Assembly: GCF_000429785.1 (NCBI RefSeq)
Contig: NZ_AUCN01000021.1
Coordinates: 1-64,000 of the forward strand
Direction: 5' to 3'
DNA length: 64,000 nt
From: Chitinibacter tainanensis DSM 15459
GTDB lineage: Bacteria; Pseudomonadota; Gammaproteobacteria; Burkholderiales; Chitinibacteraceae
Part shown: piece after piece, positions 1 to 7,801 of the stretch
Position numbering within the stretch: the first letter of the stretch is position 1
Layout: every line of letters begins with the position of its first letter
Notes under the pieces: model-generated
Told to the model about the DNA's origin: nothing
Databases searched by the model: none
Seen by the model: the letters and a program-made list of their open reading frames with translations, nothing else
Made by a program: the position numbers and the translations under genes

Positions 1-98
1 ATGATCGACCCAAGATCGAACATTAAGAGTAAAATACTTCTTCTATCGAATTCGAGTGATTGTAAGCGCCAAGCGCACACAGTTAACTCAACCAGTTA
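1..98 (+). other. 23S-5S rRNA internal spacer (partial)
   Basis: This AT-rich non-coding stretch lies directly before the 5S rRNA, where the 23S-5S spacer of an rRNA operon would be. No tRNA cloverleaf is visible in it. The assignment rests only on its position, because the 23S gene is outside the window. Confidence 0.6.
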
Positions 99-214
99 TG
101 TCTGGTGACCATAGCGAGGTGGTCCCACTCCTTCCCATCCCGAACAGGACAGTGAAACGCCTCAGCGCCGATGATAGTGCGGGTTCCCGTGTGAAAGTAG
201 GTCATTGCCAGACT
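99..214 (+). rRNA. rrf: 5S ribosomal RNA
   Basis: The 116-base sequence matches the bacterial 5S pattern closely. The terminal helix is formed by GTCTGG (100-105) and CCAGAC (208-213). The universal internal blocks are present: GTGGTCCCAC near 119, CCGAAC near 138, AGTGAAACGC near 151, and GCGCCGATGATAGT near 165. It is the last gene of an rRNA operon whose 16S and 23S genes lie upstream of the window. The end points are uncertain by one or two bases. A rho-independent terminator follows about 10 bases downstream. Confidence 0.96.
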
Positions 215-223
215 CCCCTAAAG

Positions 224-252
224 AAGCCCAGCTCAGAAGAGCTGGGCTTTTT
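224..252 (+). terminator. rRNA operon terminator T1
   Basis: An 11-bp perfect stem (AAGCCCAGCTC at 224-234 with GAGCTGGGCTT at 239-249) closes a 4-base loop and runs into a T tract. It directly follows the 5S gene. Confidence 0.93.
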
Positions 253-612
253 GCTTTGGGCCGCGGAAGTGGAAGAGCGCAGAACAGAAGCAAAGCGAAG
301 CCCAACACAAAACCCACGACAGACAGCAGTGCCGCGAACCGGCCGCCCCCAAGCCAGCGGCGCAAACCCAACCCCAAAACAAAGCCCAGCGCAGCTGGGC
401 TTTGTTTTATCAGATGCCATTTGAAGATTATGAAGAGTATTCTGCTGGAGGCTTTGTAAATAATAGGCTCTGAGCAGATACCCTCTATCATGCAGGTAAA
501 TGACGGCACTGATTTGCATCTATTCGATTGGGATTGCTCATTAGCCCATCATCGCAGAAGTTCCTTCAACAATTAACATCGCTCTTGGCTATCACTGGCA
601 TCGCCCTCTCCT
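253..612 (+). other. Non-coding stretch after rRNA operon, with T-poor tract
   Basis: No credible gene is seen between the rRNA operon and the heptose gene. From 258 to 395 the plus strand has only two T residues (270 and 330) in about 138 bases and is rich in C, A and G. This tract lies between the two terminators, as expected for an unstructured, possibly Rho-accessible transcript. Short reading frames here lack domain features. From 411 to 612 nothing recognisable was seen apart from the promoter listed next. Confidence 0.6.
378..410 (+). terminator. rRNA operon terminator T2
   Basis: A second hairpin pairs AACAAAGCCCAGC (378-390) with GCTGGGCTTTGTT (394-406) around a 3-base loop and is followed by T-rich sequence. 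Its core GCCCAGC/GCTGGGC repeats the core of T1, so the rRNA operon has a tandem double terminator. Confidence 0.88.
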
Positions 613-618
613 TATAAT
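613..618 (+). promoter_or_regulatory. -10 box before rfaE2
   Basis: A perfect TATAAT overlaps an in-frame ATG at 617. No good -35 box at 16-18 bases was found. The overlap makes the ATG at 617 unlikely as a start and supports initiation at 668. Confidence 0.5.
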
Positions 619-667
619 GCCGGATATTGATGCACTGCTGGCCCTTGATGCGGCCGATGAGAATACG

Positions 668-1159
668 ATGCAAAACTATCCCACGCCCGACTTTGAACAA
701 AAAATAGTCGCCCCTGCTGATTTGGTGGCGCATTTGGCAGCCTTGCCAAAACCAGTGGTTTTTACCAATGGCTGCTTTGATATTCTGCACCGCGGCCACG
801 TTACCTATTTGGCGCAAGCCCGCGCGCTGGGCGGCAGCCTGGTGGTCGCGCTGAATACGGATGCGTCGGTGCGCCGCTTGGGGAAGGGTGATGATCGCCC
901 GATTAATCCGCTGGAAAACCGTGCGGCCGTAATGGCTAGCCTTGAGTCGGTGACGCTGGTGACTTGGTTTGATGAAGATACTCCGCTCAATCTGATCGAG
1001 ATGGTGCAGCCGGATGTCTTGGTGAAAGGGGGTGACTGGGCTCCCGAGGCGATGGTAGGAAGTCGTGAAGTGCTCGCGCGAGGTGGCGCGGTGCATTCGA
1101 TTCCATTCCGTTTTGCGACTTCAACCACGCAAACCCTGCAAAAAATCCGGGGGGCCTAA
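668..1159 (+). CDS. rfaE2: Heptose 1-phosphate adenylyltransferase (RfaE domain II)
   Basis: This cytosolic nucleotidyltransferase transfers AMP from ATP to D-glycero-beta-D-manno-heptose 1-phosphate, making the ADP-heptose precursor of the LPS inner core. The HxGH-type signature is clear (TNGCFDILHRGHVTYL), as is the later KGGDW block. At 163 aa it is a stand-alone cytidylyltransferase domain, with no sugar-kinase half. Split heptose genes are usual in Neisseriales. The frame could start at 617, but that ATG overlaps a perfect -10 box, so the ATG at 668 was chosen; its ribosome site is weak. The next gene starts on the base after the stop codon, indicating co-transcription. Confidence 0.9.
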   Translation: MQNYPTPDFEQKIVAPADLVAHLAALPKPVVFTNGCFDILHRGHVTYLAQARALGGSLVVALNTDASVRRLGKGDDRPINPLENRAAVMASLESVTLVTWFDEDTPLNLIEMVQPDVLVKGGDWAPEAMVGSREVLARGGAVHSIPFRFATSTTQTLQKIRGA

Positions 1160-2494
1160 ATGGAGCTCGAACGGCATAATCTCTTAGCCAAGCTGATTCA
1201 TGATGTGAATCAGCTTGGTTTTACACACCCGCAGATCATTACGCAGGGCATTTTGCTGCTCTTGTGCTGGGGGCTGGCCTACGGGGTATCGCGCCGTATT
1301 TTGCGCTCTTCGACCATTGCGGGCATGCGCTGGAAAACGGGTGAAGATGGTCTGCGCCGCATCCTTTTTCCCGTGCTCGCGCTGATCTTGGTGAGTGTTA
1401 GCAATTTAACCTTATCGCTGCTGGAAGGGCATGTGAATTCGCTGCTGCGGGTGGCCAATTTGCTGATGCTGGCGATGGTGAATATTCGGCTGCTGGTGTA
1501 TGTGATTCGCCGCGTTTTCCAAGATGCCAAATGGGTGCAGCAGTGGGAGAAATACATCGCCTTGGTGATCTGGGGACTGTATGTCTTGCATGTCGTCGGT
1601 ATTCTGCCGGAAGTGCTGCAAACCCTTGATGAAATCAGTTTCAACGCCGGCAAAGTGCATATTTCGGTGCTCACCGTGTTACAAGGCTTGCTCTCAGTAG
1701 GGGCGACTTTGTTGCTGGCGATGTGGGCTGGGCGCACGATTGAAGCCCGCTTAATGGCCACCGATGTGATGGAAATGAACGTCCGCGTGGTGCTGGTGAA
1801 GGTGATGCGCTCGGTGCTGGTGGTGCTGGCCGTGTTGCTGTCTCTCTCGCTGGTGGGCATCGATCTCACGGTACTGTCGGTGTTTGGTGGTGCGCTGGGT
1901 GTGGGTTTGGGTTTTGGTTTGCAAAAGATCGCCTCGAATTATGTGTCGGGCTTTATCATTTTGCTGGATCGCTCCATCAAAATGGGCGACCTGATTACCG
2001 TGGATAACCGCCAAGGTGTGATCAGCGGCCTCACTTCGCGCTATATCGTGCTCAAAGCGGCGGATGGTACAGAGTCGCTGGTGCCGAATGACACGCTGAT
2101 TACCCAAACCGTGGTTAATCAATCGTATAACGATCGCTCGGTGTGGGTCGGCTTGCCGGTATCGGTGGCGTATGATTCCGATCTAGAGCTGGTGATGAAG
2201 ATTATGGTGGATGTGACTAAAGACAATCCACGTATTCTGCCGCACCCCGCGCCGGGGGCGTTTGTCACGGCTTTTGCCGATAGCGGGATTAATCTCACGC
2301 TGGGTTTCTGGCTGGCCGACCCTGAAAACGGGCAGATGGGACTCAAATCCGAGCTCAATCTGAGTATCTGGCGTGCCTTTAAAACCCATGGCATCGAGAT
2401 CCCTTATCCACGGCGCGATGTCATGATCCTGCCGCCTGCCGGCCAGCCGGCAGAGGCGCCGAAGAATTCTGCAGCACCTGAGGTTTCTGCGTAA
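1160..2494 (+). CDS. MscS-family mechanosensitive channel (large form)
   Basis: This 444-aa inner-membrane protein has about six or seven hydrophobic segments (roughly residues 20-40, 65-86, 93-115, 133-152, 169-189, 210-230, 235-255) before the MscS core. The Gly/Ala-rich pore helix (GGALGVGLGFGLQKIASN, near 244-261) is followed by the beta domain (RSIKMGDLITV) and an alpha/beta C-terminal vestibule. Such channels open under membrane tension and release solutes on osmotic downshock. It has more membrane segments than E. coli MscS and a proline-rich tail. It abuts rfaE2 with no gap, so expression may be linked to the cell-envelope gene upstream. Confidence 0.92.
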   Translation: MELERHNLLAKLIHDVNQLGFTHPQIITQGILLLLCWGLAYGVSRRILRSSTIAGMRWKTGEDGLRRILFPVLALILVSVSNLTLSLLEGHVNSLLRVANLLMLAMVNIRLLVYVIRRVFQDAKWVQQWEKYIALVIWGLYVLHVVGILPEVLQTLDEISFNAGKVHISVLTVLQGLLSVGATLLLAMWAGRTIEARLMATDVMEMNVRVVLVKVMRSVLVVLAVLLSLSLVGIDLTVLSVFGGALGVGLGFGLQKIASNYVSGFIILLDRSIKMGDLITVDNRQGVISGLTSRYIVLKAADGTESLVPNDTLITQTVVNQSYNDRSVWVGLPVSVAYDSDLELVMKIMVDVTKDNPRILPHPAPGAFVTAFADSGINLTLGFWLADPENGQMGLKSELNLSIWRAFKTHGIEIPYPRRDVMILPPAGQPAEAPKNSAAPEVSA

Positions 2495-2543
2495 AATCAG
2501 CACAGAGGCCACCCATCGGTGGCCGGCTTGAGGAATAAGAAGT

Positions 2544-3728
2544 ATGTCTTGGTTGAATGGTTGGATTGATTTGCCGTGGTGGGGATATATCCTCGTTACG
2601 CTGGGTTTAACACACATCACGATTGCCGCGGTCACGATCTTTTTGCATCGCCACCAAGCGCACCGCGCGCTGGATTTGCATCCGCTGATCAGTCACTTTT
2701 TCCGGTTCTGGCTCTGGCTAACTACGGCTCAGATCACCAAGGAATGGGCGGCCATTCACCGCAAGCATCATGCCAAATGTGAAACCGCCGAAGACCCGCA
2801 TAGCCCTCAGGTGTTGGGGCTAAAAAAAGTCTTCTGGGAAGGCTGGGAGCTGTATCGCGCCGAAGCCAAAAATCAGGAAACGCTGCAAAAATACGGCCAC
2901 GGTACGCCCGATGACTGGATTGAGCGCCATTTGTATACCCCACATAGCGTCTGGGGCCCAACGACGATGGCGGTCTTGGATTTGCTGCTATTTGGTGTGA
3001 ATGGCATTTGGATCTGGGCCGTGCAAATGATGTGGATTCCGATCATGGCAGCCGGGGTGATTAATGGTATTGGCCACTTCTGGGGCTATCGCAATTTCGA
3101 ATGTGAAGATGCTTCCACCAATCTGCTGCCGTGGGGGATTTTGATCGGCGGCGAAGAGCTGCATAACAATCACCACACCTTCGGTACCTCGGCCAAGCTG
3201 TCGTATAAGTGGTTTGAGTTTGATATTGGCTGGCTGTATATCCGCACGCTGGCCTTCTGCCGCTTGGCCACTGTGCGCAAAGTAGCGCCCAAGCTCAAGC
3301 AAGGCACAGCCCGGCCGGTGTTTGACGAGCTGGCCGTTCAGGCTGTGATCGCCAATCGTTACGCCATCGCCGCCAGCTACGCGCGCACCTTAAAGGCCAC
3401 CGTGGCCAGTGAAATCGAGCAATTACGCGCTAATGCCAGCTTGCCAGCGCTCAATTTCAACCCGGTGCGGCAAATGAAAATCTGGCTGAAACAAGATGCC
3501 AAAGATACTCCGGTGGCGGAGCAAACCAGCTTGCAGGCACTGCTGGCGCAAAGCGCGGTGCTCACACAGGTGTATCAGATGCGCCAAGAGCTGACCCGCA
3601 TTTGGGAGCGCTCAACGCTGACCCGCGCCGAGCTGGTTGAGCAGCTGCAGGATTGGTGCCAACGCGCCGAAGCCAGCGGGATTAAGGCGCTGGCCGACTT
3701 CTCGCTCAGGCTGCGGGCCGTGGCTTAA
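2544..3728 (+). CDS. Acyl-CoA/acyl-lipid fatty acid desaturase
   Basis: This is a di-iron integral membrane desaturase that introduces a cis double bond into fatty acyl chains, probably at delta-9, and so adjusts membrane fluidity. The three histidine boxes are visible: HRHQAHR near residue 35, HRKHH near 74 and HNNHH near 210. Hydrophobic segments lie around residues 10-32, 50-65 and 140-175. The protein is 394 aa. The last 130 residues form a hydrophilic helical tail beyond the catalytic part, as in other proteobacterial DesA-like proteins. A GAGGA ribosome site precedes the ATG. The regiospecificity and carrier are inferred from the family only. Confidence 0.9.
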   Translation: MSWLNGWIDLPWWGYILVTLGLTHITIAAVTIFLHRHQAHRALDLHPLISHFFRFWLWLTTAQITKEWAAIHRKHHAKCETAEDPHSPQVLGLKKVFWEGWELYRAEAKNQETLQKYGHGTPDDWIERHLYTPHSVWGPTTMAVLDLLLFGVNGIWIWAVQMMWIPIMAAGVINGIGHFWGYRNFECEDASTNLLPWGILIGGEELHNNHHTFGTSAKLSYKWFEFDIGWLYIRTLAFCRLATVRKVAPKLKQGTARPVFDELAVQAVIANRYAIAASYARTLKATVASEIEQLRANASLPALNFNPVRQMKIWLKQDAKDTPVAEQTSLQALLAQSAVLTQVYQMRQELTRIWERSTLTRAELVEQLQDWCQRAEASGIKALADFSLRLRAVA

Positions 3729-3745
3729 GCCAGCCAATTTATCCG

Positions 3746-3769
3746 GGCGAGCTGCGGCTCGCCTTTTTT
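3746..3769 (+). terminator. Rho-independent terminator after desaturase gene
   Basis: A 7-bp GC-rich stem (GGCGAGC / GCTCGCC) with a 4-base loop is followed by six T residues. Confidence 0.88.
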
Positions 3770-3802
3770 CATCGTTCGCTTTTTATTCTCACAAGGAATG
3801 TC

Positions 3803-4156
3803 ATGATGTCATCGATTCAGCGTTATCACGTTGGCCCTCGTCTGTGCGAAACCGTCGTGCACAACAATACCGTGTATCTTGCCGGCCAGATTGCCGAAAA
3901 CCTTGATAAAGACGCCCTCGGGCAAACCGAAGAAGTGCTGGGCTGCATTGATAAGCTACTGGCCGAAGTGGGCTCGGATAAAAGTAAAATTTTGCAGGTG
4001 ACAATTTTCCTTACCGATATGGCTGATTACGATGCTATGAATCAGGCCTGGTCTGCCTGGGTGCCGGCCGGCCACACCCCCGCGCGCGCCACGGTGCAGG
4101 CCAAATTGGCCGATCCACGTTATCTGGTGGAAATGACCGTGATTGCTGCGCTGTAA
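3803..4156 (+). CDS. Rid-family protein, YoaB-like
   Basis: The 117-aa protein belongs to the RidA/YjgF/YER057c superfamily. Members form cytosolic trimers, and RidA itself hydrolyses reactive enamine/imine intermediates. The sequence resembles E. coli YoaB more than RidA: the blocks HNNTVYLAGQ, AWSAWVPAGHTPARATVQA and the YLVEM tail follow the YoaB pattern. The Arg of PARATVQA is in the position of the substrate-binding Arg of RidA. AAGGA precedes tandem ATG codons at 3803 and 3806, and either could be used. The first intergenic repeat begins at its stop codon. The substrate is unknown. Confidence 0.88.
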   Translation: MMSSIQRYHVGPRLCETVVHNNTVYLAGQIAENLDKDALGQTEEVLGCIDKLLAEVGSDKSKILQVTIFLTDMADYDAMNQAWSAWVPAGHTPARATVQAKLADPRYLVEMTVIAAL

Positions 4157-4220
4157 TACCTATTTGGGGTATTGCCATCTAAGCTAATTTTGATAATGCT
4201 TGCAGGGTGATACCCTGATA
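4155..4220 (+). repeat. Intergenic palindromic repeat, inverted pair (copy 1)
   Basis: The element starts within the TAA stop of the Rid gene. It has a left unit with GGGGTATTGCC (4166-4176) and an inverted right unit with GGGTGATACCC, separated by AT-rich sequence. Its right end runs straight into the AAGGAG ribosome site of the GH18 gene. It belongs to the family described in the findings. Confidence 0.72.
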
Positions 4221-4230
4221 AGGAGCTGCA

Positions 4231-5298
4231 ATGCCGATGCTGCTGGCCTATCTGGCCACTTGGGAGCCGTATGCTTTTGAGTCATTGCCGGTCGAAAAAC
4301 TGAGCCATCTTTGCTATGCCTTTGCGGTGATTCGCGATGGAGAGCTTGATTTGCCGGGCGCATTCAGTGGCGATGCCGCCGCCTTGGCGCAGCAAGAGGC
4401 GGTGATGCAGCAAATGCTCGCGCTGCGTGCGCGCAATCCGGCATTGCAGATCTTGATTTCAGTGGGGGGGTGGAGTGCCGATGGTTTCTCCGATGCCGCG
4501 CTTACCGCCGAATCGCGCGCCAAGCTGGTGGCTTCGGGTCTGGCCTTTATCCGCCGCTATGGGCTGGATGGGATTGATCTGGATTGGGAATATCCCAGCA
4601 ACGATATGGCCGGCATTCGCGCCCGGCCGCAAGATCGGCAAAACTTCACCCTGCTGCTACAAGAATTTCGCCAGGCGCTCGATGCCGAATCGCGCAGCGC
4701 CGCCCGACCGGCAGCGCGCCCGTATTTGCTGAGCATCGCCGCGGGCGCGGGGCAGTATTACCTCGATGGGGTGGAGATCGGGCCGGTGGCCGCGGCCTGC
4801 GATTTTATTAATCTGATGACCTACGATTTTTACAATGGCTGGGCCACGCGGGCCGGCCATCATGCCAATTTATACCCACCTGCCCATGAGCCCACGGCCG
4901 ATAGTGCGGCGGGGGCGGTGGCGCTGTATGTGGCCAATGGCGTGCCGCGCGAGAAATTAGTGCTGGGTTGCCCATTCTACGGCCGCAGCCTGCAAGGTGT
5001 GGCGGCACCCGGTTTGGGCGCAGCTGGGCAGGCCGGCAGCAATGCGGCGCCGGGCTTTGCCAAAATTCGCCCCTTGCTGAGCGATCCGCGCTGGCAGCAA
5101 CAGCGTGATCCGGTCGCGCGGGCGCCGTGGCTGTACGATGGTGATACCTTTATCAGCTATGAAGATGAAATCTCCATCGCCGAAAAAGGCGCCTTTGCGC
5201 GCGCAGAGGGGCTAGCCGGGGCGATGTTCTGGGAGTTGAGCGAGGACGATAACCAGCGCTTGCTCACTGCACTGCATGCCGCGCTGTATGCTGAGTAG
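4231..5298 (+). CDS. Glycoside hydrolase family 18 chitinase-like protein
   Basis: This is a 355-aa GH18 TIM-barrel protein. The catalytic DxxDxDxE motif is intact (DGIDLDWE, near residues 112-119). The beta-3 motif ISVGGW (near 75-80), the beta-6 MTYDFY block and the final barrel strand motif GAMFWEL are also present. GH18 enzymes cleave beta-1,4-GlcNAc linkages with retention, using substrate-assisted catalysis. No signal peptide or carbohydrate-binding module is present; the first strand of the barrel begins at residue 4. The protein is therefore probably cytosolic and may act on imported chitooligosaccharides. A strong AAGGAG site precedes the ATG. Confidence 0.92.
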   Translation: MPMLLAYLATWEPYAFESLPVEKLSHLCYAFAVIRDGELDLPGAFSGDAAALAQQEAVMQQMLALRARNPALQILISVGGWSADGFSDAALTAESRAKLVASGLAFIRRYGLDGIDLDWEYPSNDMAGIRARPQDRQNFTLLLQEFRQALDAESRSAARPAARPYLLSIAAGAGQYYLDGVEIGPVAAACDFINLMTYDFYNGWATRAGHHANLYPPAHEPTADSAAGAVALYVANGVPREKLVLGCPFYGRSLQGVAAPGLGAAGQAGSNAAPGFAKIRPLLSDPRWQQQRDPVARAPWLYDGDTFISYEDEISIAEKGAFARAEGLAGAMFWELSEDDNQRLLTALHAALYAE

Positions 5299-5358
5299 GG
5301 GTATTTCTTTTGAATCTAAATAATACAAGCTCTAGCGGGCAATACGGCATGGGGTATC
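5296..5358 (+). repeat. Intergenic palindromic repeat (copy 2)
   Basis: The element begins at the TAG stop of the GH18 gene with GGGGTATTTC. It continues through AT-rich sequence to GCTCTAGCGGGCAATAC and GGGGTATC at 5351-5358. It overlaps the likely start codon of the ogt gene at 5349. Confidence 0.6.
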
Positions 5359-5834
5359 TGGCTGAGGCGAGCGATTTTGCCCAGCTGGTCACCCCATTTG
5401 GGGGCCTTGCCCTGTGGGCCAATGCGCAGGCGCTATTGCGGGTGGAGTTTCTGCTCGAGGCGCCGCCAGCGGTGGTGCCTACTGGCCCGATCTTGCAAGA
5501 GGCCGTGCGCCAGCTGGAGGCGTATTGGCGTGACCCGCATTTCACTTTTACTTTGCCCTTGTTGAGTGTCGGTACTGCGCATCAGCAGCAGGTGTGGGCT
5601 GCGATGCAGCGTATCCCGGTGGGGCAAACGCGTAGCTACGGCGAGCTGGCGCGCGAGCTGCAATCCAGCGCCTTGGCGGTGGGCACCGCCTGTGGGCGAA
5701 ACCCGTATCCGGTGATTATTCCCTGCCATCGGATTCTTGGCGCCAAGGGGTTAGGCGGTTTTAACGCCCAGCGGGATGGGCGCGACTGGTTGCCGATCAA
5801 GCGCTGGCTGCTGGCGCACGAGGGCGTGCACTGA
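5349..5834 (+). CDS. ogt: Methylated-DNA-[protein]-cysteine S-methyltransferase
   Basis: This suicide DNA-repair protein transfers alkyl groups from O6-alkylguanine to its own cysteine. The active-site block IIPCHRIL and the GLGGF segment after it are intact. The helix-turn-helix (VWAAMQRIPVGQTRSYGELA) and the arginine-finger region (GTACGRNPYPV) are also seen. The ATG at 5349 gives 161 aa, a normal Ogt length. A TTG at 5310 would add 13 residues encoded by the intergenic repeat, which is less likely. The stop codon overlaps the xerD start (TGATG), so the two genes are translationally coupled. Confidence 0.9.
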   Translation: MGYLAEASDFAQLVTPFGGLALWANAQALLRVEFLLEAPPAVVPTGPILQEAVRQLEAYWRDPHFTFTLPLLSVGTAHQQQVWAAMQRIPVGQTRSYGELARELQSSALAVGTACGRNPYPVIIPCHRILGAKGLGGFNAQRDGRDWLPIKRWLLAHEGVH

Positions 5835-6793
5835 TGGTGGATGCAGCGAGTGATGCTGATGTCAGTGTGGCAGACGAGCGGGCCAGCGCTGTGGCCGCCA
5901 CTACTGCTCTGATTGATGCGTTTTTGGATGGAATCTGGCTGGAAGAAGGGCTGGCGCGCAATACCATTGACAGCTACCGGCGCGATTTGCTGATCTGGGC
6001 GCAATGGCTGGCACAGGAGCGCGGGCAACATGATGTATTGCAGGTTGATCGCGATACCGTGCAGGCTTTTCTGGCGCGGCAGGCGCGGGATTTGAAAGCG
6101 GCGAGCCTTGCGCGGCGGATGGCCAGTTTGCGCAAGTTTTATCAGTACTGGCTGGCCCGAGAGCGGCTGACGCTCGATCCCTGTGCCGAGCTGGTCACGC
6201 CCAAGCGGGTGCGACCGCTGCCCAAATCATTGCCCGAAGACACCATCGAAGCGTTGCTGGACGCCCCCGATTTGGATACCCCTGCTGGCTTGCGTGATCG
6301 CGCGCTGCTCGAATTGATGTACGCCACCGGCTTACGGGTGAGCGAGGTGGTAAGCCTGCCGCTGAGCCAGTTGCATCTGCGTGAGCGCTATCTGCGGGTA
6401 TTGCACGGCAAGGGCGATAAGCAACGTTTGGTGCCGCTGGGCGAGGTGGCCAGCGAGTGGCTGGAGCGCTATTTGCAAACCGCGCGCCCACTGCTGGTGA
6501 AACACGCCAGCGAGCCGTGCCTGTTTGTGAATCAGCGTGGCGAAGCGATGACGCGGCAAGGTTGCTGGTTCATCATCAAGCAATATGCCACCGCGGCGGG
6601 TGTGGCGGCCAGTCAGCTCAGCCCGCACGTTTTACGGCATGCCTTTGCCACGCATTTGCTCAATCATGGCGCTGATTTGCGGGTGGTGCAAAGCCTGCTT
6701 GGGCATGCCGATATTACCACCACGCAGATCTACACCCAGGTGGCTGCCGAGCGGCTGAAGTCACTGCACCAGCAACACCATCCACGCGGGTAA
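5834..6793 (+). CDS. xerD: Site-specific tyrosine recombinase XerD
   Basis: This is the tyrosine recombinase that, with XerC, resolves chromosome dimers at dif under FtsK control. The SAM-like N-terminal domain spans about residues 27-115 (NTIDSYRRDL). The catalytic set is visible: Arg in ATGLRVSEV, Lys in GKGDKQR, HVLRHAF (HxxR), GHADITTTQIY, with the Tyr nucleophile in the last segment. It is 319 aa, about 20 residues longer than usual, from an acidic/alanine-rich N-terminal leader. A later start cannot be excluded. The ogt overlap suggests a shared transcript. XerD is preferred over XerC on overall similarity; no dif site was found here. Confidence 0.88.
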   Translation: MVDAASDADVSVADERASAVAATTALIDAFLDGIWLEEGLARNTIDSYRRDLLIWAQWLAQERGQHDVLQVDRDTVQAFLARQARDLKAASLARRMASLRKFYQYWLARERLTLDPCAELVTPKRVRPLPKSLPEDTIEALLDAPDLDTPAGLRDRALLELMYATGLRVSEVVSLPLSQLHLRERYLRVLHGKGDKQRLVPLGEVASEWLERYLQTARPLLVKHASEPCLFVNQRGEAMTRQGCWFIIKQYATAAGVAASQLSPHVLRHAFATHLLNHGADLRVVQSLLGHADITTTQIYTQVAAERLKSLHQQHHPRG

Positions 6794-6811
6794 CACCATC
6801 CCCGTTTTCAT

Positions 6812-6839
6812 TTGGCTTTCTTGATGCCTACGGTATGAT
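6812..6839 (+). promoter_or_regulatory. Promoter of the second MscS gene
   Basis: TTGGCT (6812-6817) and TATGAT (6834-6839) are separated by 16 bases and lie about 40 bases before the start codon. Confidence 0.55.
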
Positions 6840-6878
6840 TTGTTGGCTTGCTATCAGCATTTCATAAGGAGAGCGTCA

Positions 6879-7694
6879 ATGGATTCAAGTCTGGTGAATA
6901 AGTATCAAGATCTGATCATGGGCTATGTGGCCGAATTCGGGGTGAAAATCCTCGCGGCGATTGCCTTCTGGGTGATTGGCCGTTGGTTGATCGGGGTGGT
7001 GGTGCGCTTTGTGCAAGGCGGCCTTTCGCGGCAAAAAGTGGACCCAACCGTATTGCGGTATGTGGGCTCGGCCGTTACGGTGTTGCTGAATGTCTTGCTG
7101 GTGATCGGTATTCTGGGCTACTTCGGTATTCAAACCACCACCTTCGCTGCCTTGCTGGCCGCGGCGGGTGTGGCGATCGGGATGGCTTGGTCGGGCTTGC
7201 TGGCCAACTTTGCTGGTGGTGCGTTCCTGATTGTGTTGCGGCCCTTTAAAGTTGGCGACATGATTTGCGCCGGCGGCGTAACCGGTATCGTGCACGAAGT
7301 GGGCTTGTTTGCCACCACCGTGATGACGCCCGACAACGTCTTGACTGTGGTTGGCAACAACAAAATCTTTAGCGACAACATTGCCAACTACAGCGCCAAC
7401 GCTTATCGCCGTGTAGATCTGAAAGCCCAACTGTCAGGGGCGGCAGATGCGCCCGCAGCAATTGCGGCGCTGAAAGCACGCATTGCTCAAGTACCCAATG
7501 TGCTGCCTGAGCCTGCAGTGGAAGTGGAAATCCTGGATTTCCAGCTGGTAGGCCCTGTGCTGGCGGTGCGCCCGTATTGCCACAATGATCATTACTGGCA
7601 AGTGTATTTCGATACCAATCGCGCCATTCTGGAAACCCTGGCGGCCTTCCCGGCGCCAACCCCAGCGCAGCTGGTGACCGTGGTGCAGAAATAA
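6879..7694 (+). CDS. mscS: Small-conductance mechanosensitive channel (MscS type)
   Basis: This 271-aa channel matches E. coli MscS in size and plan. It has an N-terminal segment, three transmembrane helices (about residues 16-40, 57-80, 83-110), and the Gly/Ala pore helix (AALLAAAGVAIGMAWSGLLAN). The beta domain (RPFKVGDMI) and a C-terminal alpha/beta domain follow. It protects the cell in hypo-osmotic shock. The ATG at 6879 was chosen because AAGGAG lies 8 bases upstream; an upstream in-frame start at 6840 would overlap the promoter. It is the second MscS-family gene within 8 kb and is much smaller than the first. Confidence 0.92.
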   Translation: MDSSLVNKYQDLIMGYVAEFGVKILAAIAFWVIGRWLIGVVVRFVQGGLSRQKVDPTVLRYVGSAVTVLLNVLLVIGILGYFGIQTTTFAALLAAAGVAIGMAWSGLLANFAGGAFLIVLRPFKVGDMICAGGVTGIVHEVGLFATTVMTPDNVLTVVGNNKIFSDNIANYSANAYRRVDLKAQLSGAADAPAAIAALKARIAQVPNVLPEPAVEVEILDFQLVGPVLAVRPYCHNDHYWQVYFDTNRAILETLAAFPAPTPAQLVTVVQK

Positions 7695-7723
7695 ACCCCA
7701 GCAATCAGTATTTGCACCCCAAT

Positions 7724-7751
7724 AAAAAACCCGCCAACTGGCGGGTTTTTT
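7724..7751. terminator. Bidirectional terminator between mscS and clpA
   Basis: CCCGCC/GGCGGG stem flanked by an A tract on the left and a T tract on the right, between convergent genes. It can terminate transcription from both strands. Confidence 0.88.
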
Positions 7752-7769
7752 ATTACTGGCATTTGCAGA

Positions 7770-7801
7770 TGATCTTCAGAAAGTACCCTGTGTGGGTATT
7801 A
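7770..7801 (-). repeat. Intergenic palindromic repeat, partial (copy 3)
   Basis: On the minus strand the element begins with the clpA stop codon and reads TAATACCCACACAGGGTAC. This is the same TAATACC-n-GGGTA arrangement found after the stop codons of the Rid gene and fabD. Only one unit is recognisable. Confidence 0.5.

Noticed and set aside
56-424. A 122-aa frame across the 5S rRNA and terminators
   Set aside because: It overlaps the 5S gene and both hairpins and has no ribosome site or conserved sequence.
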